The position numbers and the translations under genes were made by a program. A stretch of 64,000 nt of DNA from Epinephelus fuscoguttatus (taxonomy: Eukaryota > Chordata > Actinopteri > Perciformes > Serranidae), in assembly GCF_011397635.1 (NCBI RefSeq), contig NC_064758.1, positions 17,762,513-17,826,512 on the forward strand, in the 5' to 3' direction. Numbering within the stretch: position 1 is the first letter of the stretch; every line of letters begins with the position of its first letter. This document shows positions 59,615 through 64,000 of this stretch, one piece after another. The notes below the pieces were generated by a model, which ran no database searches, was not told the DNA's origin, and worked only from the letters and a program-made list of their open reading frames with translations.

Positions 59615-60323
59615 TTAAAGGAGCAGCATGTGGGATTTAGCGGCATCTGTTGGTGAGGATTGCAAATTGCAACCAGTTGAAGCTTCTCTTAAACACAAAT
59701 ACTCAGTGTTTGTTTGTTTTGTCTGTCCTGGGCTACTGTAGTGGCATGGAGGAACATGCAACATGGCACACTCCGTGGACAAAGACCCGCTCCTATTGTA
59801 GCTATAAAGAGCTTGTTCTAATGTTGTGTTCATACCCAGCGTGAATAAAGCAATCAGCACGAGTGAATTACATGTAAAGTCAATGTAAAGACGTGATTAT
59901 ACGCGAATTCCCACCGAGCAGCATGATTGACACATGATGGACACTATGGGAATGACACAAAATACAAGAATTAAGCAGCGCAAATAAAGCAAATAGCGCG
60001 ATTGTCACATGCTTATTTCCGAAGGTTGAAAAATCAGAACTTCAGCAACCCATTAGTGCTTCAGGGACGTATGACGCCAAGGATTTACCAGCGGAAGTTC
60101 ATTCATCAATTCAGCGATTTCATGAGTGCTTGACGCGAGTTATTCGCATGAATGAAGCAAGTCAACACAAAATACTCTAGCGTGCAAACTTGTGCGAGTA
60201 ACAGGACGCAAAAATTCTAAAATTACTTGGTGTGAACACAACATAAAGCAGGGAAACCACATATCATATTATATTCCATTTCTGCCAGTATGTCCCCCTA
60301 AATCCTACGCATTGGTCCTTTAA
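59615..60323. mobile_element. MITE flanked by TTAA, with another element inserted in it
   Basis: TTAA occurs at both ends (59615-59618 and 60320-60323). The inner ends are inverted repeats: AGGAGCAGCATGTGGGATTTAG at the left (59619-59640) has about four differences from the reverse complement of the right end (60298-60319). TTAA duplications suggest the piggyBac group, although the ends do not begin with the usual CCC. A truncated relative lies at 4695. Confidence 0.7.
59822..60243. mobile_element. MITE nested inside the element at 59615-60323
   Basis: TGTTGTGTTCATACC at the left is mirrored by GGTGTGAACACAACA at the right (one mismatch). Both are flanked by TAA (59819-59821 and 60244-60246). 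A 3-bp TWA duplication fits PIF/Harbinger, but the ends are not diagnostic. The interior is CpG- and GCG-rich, unlike its host. Confidence 0.7.
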
Positions 60324-60612
60324 GGAGCTAAAACCTACAAACACCCTCTACTGAGGGTTGTTGTCTTCTTCTGCAGATTAAAATGTATGTTTTCCCATAT
60401 GTTCTGCAAGTCTGAAGCTTTAAGTAAGCTAACTTTCGATAAAATCTAATTGGCCTGCTGCAGTGCATGATGGTCAAATTAATGTGACCTGACTGCATGT
60501 GTTTCTTCATAACTGGCACATGTTGTTGGTTTAGCAGCCACTAACTTCAGCAATGACTGTGTAAGTTATGATATAAAAATGAGGCGATGTATAAACTGGG
60601 CTGAATTATTTC

Positions 60613-60618
60613 AATAAA
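60613..60618 (+). terminator. Candidate poly(A) signal of the NDUFA4-like gene
   Basis: AATAAA followed about 20 bases later by TGTCTGTTTCATGTTTGGC. Confidence 0.35.
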
Positions 60619-60859
60619 CAACAAACTGTCTGTTTCATGTTTGGCTGAGAGTGTTTGTTGCCAACCTGCGTCGTGACTTTTCTCAACCACCTGCATGGAA
60701 CGGAGTCAGATACAGATCTTTTTCCACATCCTACGATAAAAATACACAATCAGTAACTCTTATGGAACAGATCCATCTGTTGGCAGTGCACCTGTCACTT
60801 TGCAGCCTGATTGGTGCCTCTATGACCACATTTACAGTGTTTGTGTGTGCGTGTATGTT

Positions 60860-60864
<5 letters not shown>

Positions 60865-60914
<50 letters not shown>
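60865..60914 (+). repeat. (GT)n microsatellite, about 25 units
   Basis: Uninterrupted GT tract. Confidence 0.97.
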
Positions 60915-60917
<3 letters not shown>

Positions 60918-61049
60918 CACCAGTGTGTGTGACAGCAGCCCTGTGCCTTTGATCAGCGACAGCAGTGGCAGGATGCTGAGCAGTCCCCCAGCATGGTGTT
61001 GATGTATGACAGCAGAGCACAGTGTGCGCGATCTAAGTGTACACACAAT

Positions 61050-61050
<1 letters not shown>

Positions 61051-61081
<31 letters not shown>
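61051..61081 (+). repeat. (CA)n microsatellite
   Basis: About 15 CA units, 136 bases after the (GT)n tract and complementary to it. Confidence 0.95.
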
Positions 61082-61082
<1 letters not shown>

Positions 61083-63140
61083 AGTCCACATCGAGGTAAC
61101 ACGTGTATCTGTCCATACTGCAGACACAAACACTGATTACAGTACGAATGATGAGGTGAAAACTCTTTCTATATTTGACTCTTAACATCTAAATCCACAT
61201 CTGTCTCTTAGGAGGAGGAAAGTGGTTGGTAATTTTCTTTTTAAGCCTGAACATTGAACTAGCATAAACAGTTAATCAAAAAAGATCTTAAAGAAACCAA
61301 AAATACCACAAATGTAATGTGAGGGGAGTGAAGGTAAAATAAATATGTATGTATGGGAGCTCTCAGGAGACCAAAGGATTTGTCAGTCCATCACTTGTGA
61401 CTGGAAGGCATTTATTGTCTTTCTTTTTGAGAATATACATACAGTATTTATATCTCCCTTATTTTCTTGTTTATTAACTCCCTCAGAATGACCGTTGCTA
61501 CTTATGGGGGTTAGATTAAAAACCCTTAAATTCTTAAAGGATTTTTTTGTCTTTGTTCAGTGAAGGTGAGACTCATGTTTCATCATCTTAAGAAACCCTC
61601 AGACCTCCCTTCTGGCTCTCTGGGCTCATGCTCATCTCATTTCCTCCCCGTAAAACAACAAAAAGAGCAAATGAAGAGAGAAGAAAGAACAGCGGACATC
61701 AAAAAAATCATCCGACTTTTAAACACCACAGGGATTGTTGTGGCAGTGAGGAGAGGGCTAGAGACCTAGAGCGATGGAGCATGAGGGAGTATGTGATTTC
61801 CCTAAAGGATCTTTAAAAAACACACACACACGCATACTGCGTCAAAGGAGTTGTCAGGTCATGAGAAACAGACAAAGAGATAAAGTGGATGGAGTCGTTA
61901 TTGGTGCTGTGATGCTGCTTGTGTGTGTTTTCTGATGACTGAGTTGTGAGAGCTTCTCTGACCTTTGACCTGTGATACAGCCTTCTGCTCTCTGCAGAGG
62001 GGACACATTCCTCTGACACAAACACCAGCAATAACCTTCGAGCGACAAAATTGGAAGACACACTGAAGAGCCCAGCAGGACTCAAAGACGTGTGACACCA
62101 AACAAAAGTCCATTCTGTTCTTCAGTGAAATAAATATTAAGCACTCCAATAGGCAGCGGCGGCAGCAGTGCTTCATGTTCGCAAAGCTCGTTTCGCGTCG
62201 CTTTATGAAAGACTTTGTGTCTCAGTGGAAACTTTCCTTTCAGAATAAGAAATAAATACATCAAAATAAAATAACAACAAAGTTTCATCCCACAGTGAAA
62301 GTGAGAGGAAGGCTCTTCTTTTCATCTGTCGGGGAGAAGAAAGATCTGACTGCAGCAAACTGAGAAACAGTGGGAGAGGAAGTGTTTCAATAAATAGGCG
62401 TGTAAGTTGTGAAGTTTTGTGAGGACAGTGAAGGACTCTGGTGTTACATAACGTTCTCATCTTCTCATGTATACATGATGAACTCTGTGTCTATTAGCAT
62501 TATGTAATGTGGGGTAGCAGGGTGACATAAAGACACTATCACAAAGATAATAATGGTATTAAAGGAAACAAGAACTTCTGCAAATGGCTGAATAAAGATG
62601 GTCTCACCTCGACCTCCTGCCTGTTTGTGTTTGTTTATAACACGTACAATCTGGTTATTAGCCTTCATGCAAAGAAGTTAGTTTTAACTGAAGACATTAA
62701 ACACTTTGTCACACAGAAAACAACACCAGCTGGCCAGTGGAGATAAGACGTCCACATTGGACAAACCAGGCGTCTGAAGCTTGCTGAAAACATATCACAC
62801 TGTAACGTCCAATGTTTTTTCAGGTTGTGAAACTCAGGCTATCTCCCTTGTCAGATCACTGTCACTGTCAAGGGATCAGCTTTTATTTTCTTTTTCTGGA
62901 CTGTTCCCTCAAGTTGACAGTGAGAGGAAATGACCAGAGGAAATGCCAGTAGCTTAAACATGGATCAATGTTTATAAACGCTGCAGAGTCTCCTCCCTCC
63001 TTCCACTGTAAACATAAATCTTCTGCCACTCTGACAAATGAATGTGTGTCACACGGTGGCAGGTATTCATAAACCCAATACAAGTGACAACAGAGCTTAT
63101 GAAATATTAGAAAATTTAACAAACTTGTAAACATGGAGTA
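61082..63140. other. Gene-free stretch
   Basis: No coding, RNA or repeat signature recognised. Confidence 0.4.
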
Positions 63141-63144
63141 TCCG

Positions 63145-64000
63145 TTTTTATTACAGTGAAGATCTACTGTATATACATTGTACAATCTTTGTGAAATCTT
63201 TACAGTACAAATCAAAGTAGAGGAACAGGTGGCATTATAGCAACAAAAAAAGCCTAGAAACATAGTTTGTGCTTTTTTATCTGTTTCCCCTTTAGGTTTG
63301 TGGTTTTGTGGGTGTAAACTGAGCGTGTGTTCAATTCCCAGCACAGCTGCTGTGAGTTTCCCAGCCTGGGACAAAGTCTGACGTGGATAAGGGCTGTAAA
63401 AAGAGCTTAGTGACAAAAGCCAAATACCCCAAACACTTACAGTCCTTTTTGACTTAATGCAGCAAACAACAGTCTGACGAGTAAAATGTATTAGAGTGAG
63501 TACAGCAGGTGTTGATGTATTAACTGCAGGATAATGTACATTACTCTGCAACATTTTAAGCCAATCATTTGCCTGCAGAAAACAAATGAAGTAGAAGCAC
63601 TGCTGGGTCTTAATATTAGTCACATACAGGTGCTCTTTGGATACTTCAAGTTATTTAATCTTGTGAAGGGCTCATTGCACGAGTGAAGTATGCTCTTCAT
63701 CAAAAAATATAAAATGCAAGTGCCCTTCAAAAACAATCCAAAGCACACTTTGGGGTTTGTGCAAAGGCATTTTATTTTTTGCACAAACCCCACAGTGTGC
63801 CTTGGATTGTTTTTAAAGGAGACTTAAAATTTCTATTTTTTGAATGAATTAAAAAGTCATTCAAATCATTTTTCCGTATCCAGTTGGTTAAAACATGACA
63901 GCCCATAAATGTTTTGCACATAATAAGTTGTCACATTGTGATAACTTGGGTTGCTAATACAATGTAACCTTCTGATGTGATACATTTCTGAAAAGCACTT
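63145..64000 (-). other. Possible 3' UTR of a minus-strand gene lying beyond the window
   Basis: TTTATT at about 63148-63153 reads AATAAA on minus, and the sequence above it is free of recognised repeats except one hairpin. A 246-codon minus frame (63623-62883) resembles no family I know. In human the gene after ACTR5 is PPP1R16B; whether it lies next here cannot be seen. Confidence 0.25.
63725..63818. repeat. Snap-back hairpin with 41-bp arms and 12-base loop
   Basis: Arms 63725-63765 and 63778-63818 are reverse complements with 3 mismatches in 41. Core words are AACAATCCAAAGCACACT on the left and AGTGTGCCTTGGATTGTT on the right. Confidence 0.92.

Larger units (their letters stand above)
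59025..60630 (+). other. Probable 3' UTR of the NDUFA4-like gene, containing nested MITEs
   Basis: The best AATAAA is at 60613-60618 (TTTCAATAAACAAC), which would put the MITE at 59615-60323 inside the transcript. An earlier, weaker end between 59100 and 59600 is equally possible. Confidence 0.35.

Noticed and set aside
62883-63623. 246-codon minus-strand open frame
   Set aside because: No recognisable motif, Cys/Leu/Ser-rich random-looking composition, and no flanking exons. More likely chance within a 3' UTR or spacer.

Overview
The window looks like nuclear DNA of a ray-finned fish, most likely a percomorph teleost. Its genes are spliced with GT/AG introns of about 0.1-4 kb. The proteins read as vertebrate orthologues. 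Long (CA)n/(GT)n tracts are dense, and many interspersed repeats are of types I know from percomorph genomes. I assembled every gene by hand from splice signals, reading phase and known family sequence; no search was run.

Layout. 1-6304 (+): last 13 exons of a PIEZO-family mechanosensitive channel, closest to PIEZO2. 7285-9079 (-): atp5f1e, the F1 epsilon subunit of mitochondrial ATP synthase, tail to tail with piezo. 10461-13615 (+): prelid3b (slmo2), a mitochondrial lipid-transfer protein, head to head with atp5f1e. 17579-24284 (-): a complete 15-exon BPI/LBP innate-immunity gene. 25991-28376 (-): slc32a1 (VGAT), the vesicular GABA/glycine transporter. 28.4-38.8 kb: a gene-poor stretch with an REST/RE1-like site and many microsatellites. 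38769-45233 (+): actr5 (ARP5, an INO80 subunit). 45.2-53.7 kb: gene-poor and repeat-rich. 53675-59024 (+): a four-exon NDUFA4-family gene. 59.0-64.0 kb: a nested pair of small DNA transposons, microsatellites and a snap-back hairpin, possibly running into the 3' UTR of a further minus-strand gene beyond the window.

The genes do not form one pathway. They are a block of synteny: atp5f1e-prelid3b and BPI/LBP, slc32a1, actr5 all map to human chromosome 20 (two separate places on 20q), and here they sit within 40 kb. Three small mitochondrial genes (atp5f1e, prelid3b, ndufa4-like) lie in the block, but I see nothing to suggest co-regulation.

I found no candidate for a new molecular system. The items most worth a second look are the PIEZO paralogue next to atp5f1e with an altered C-terminal motif, a stop codon formed only by splicing in atp5f1e, CTCF-like motifs in convergent orientation around prelid3b, a near-consensus RE1 upstream of slc32a1, and MITEs with well-preserved ends, one nested inside another.
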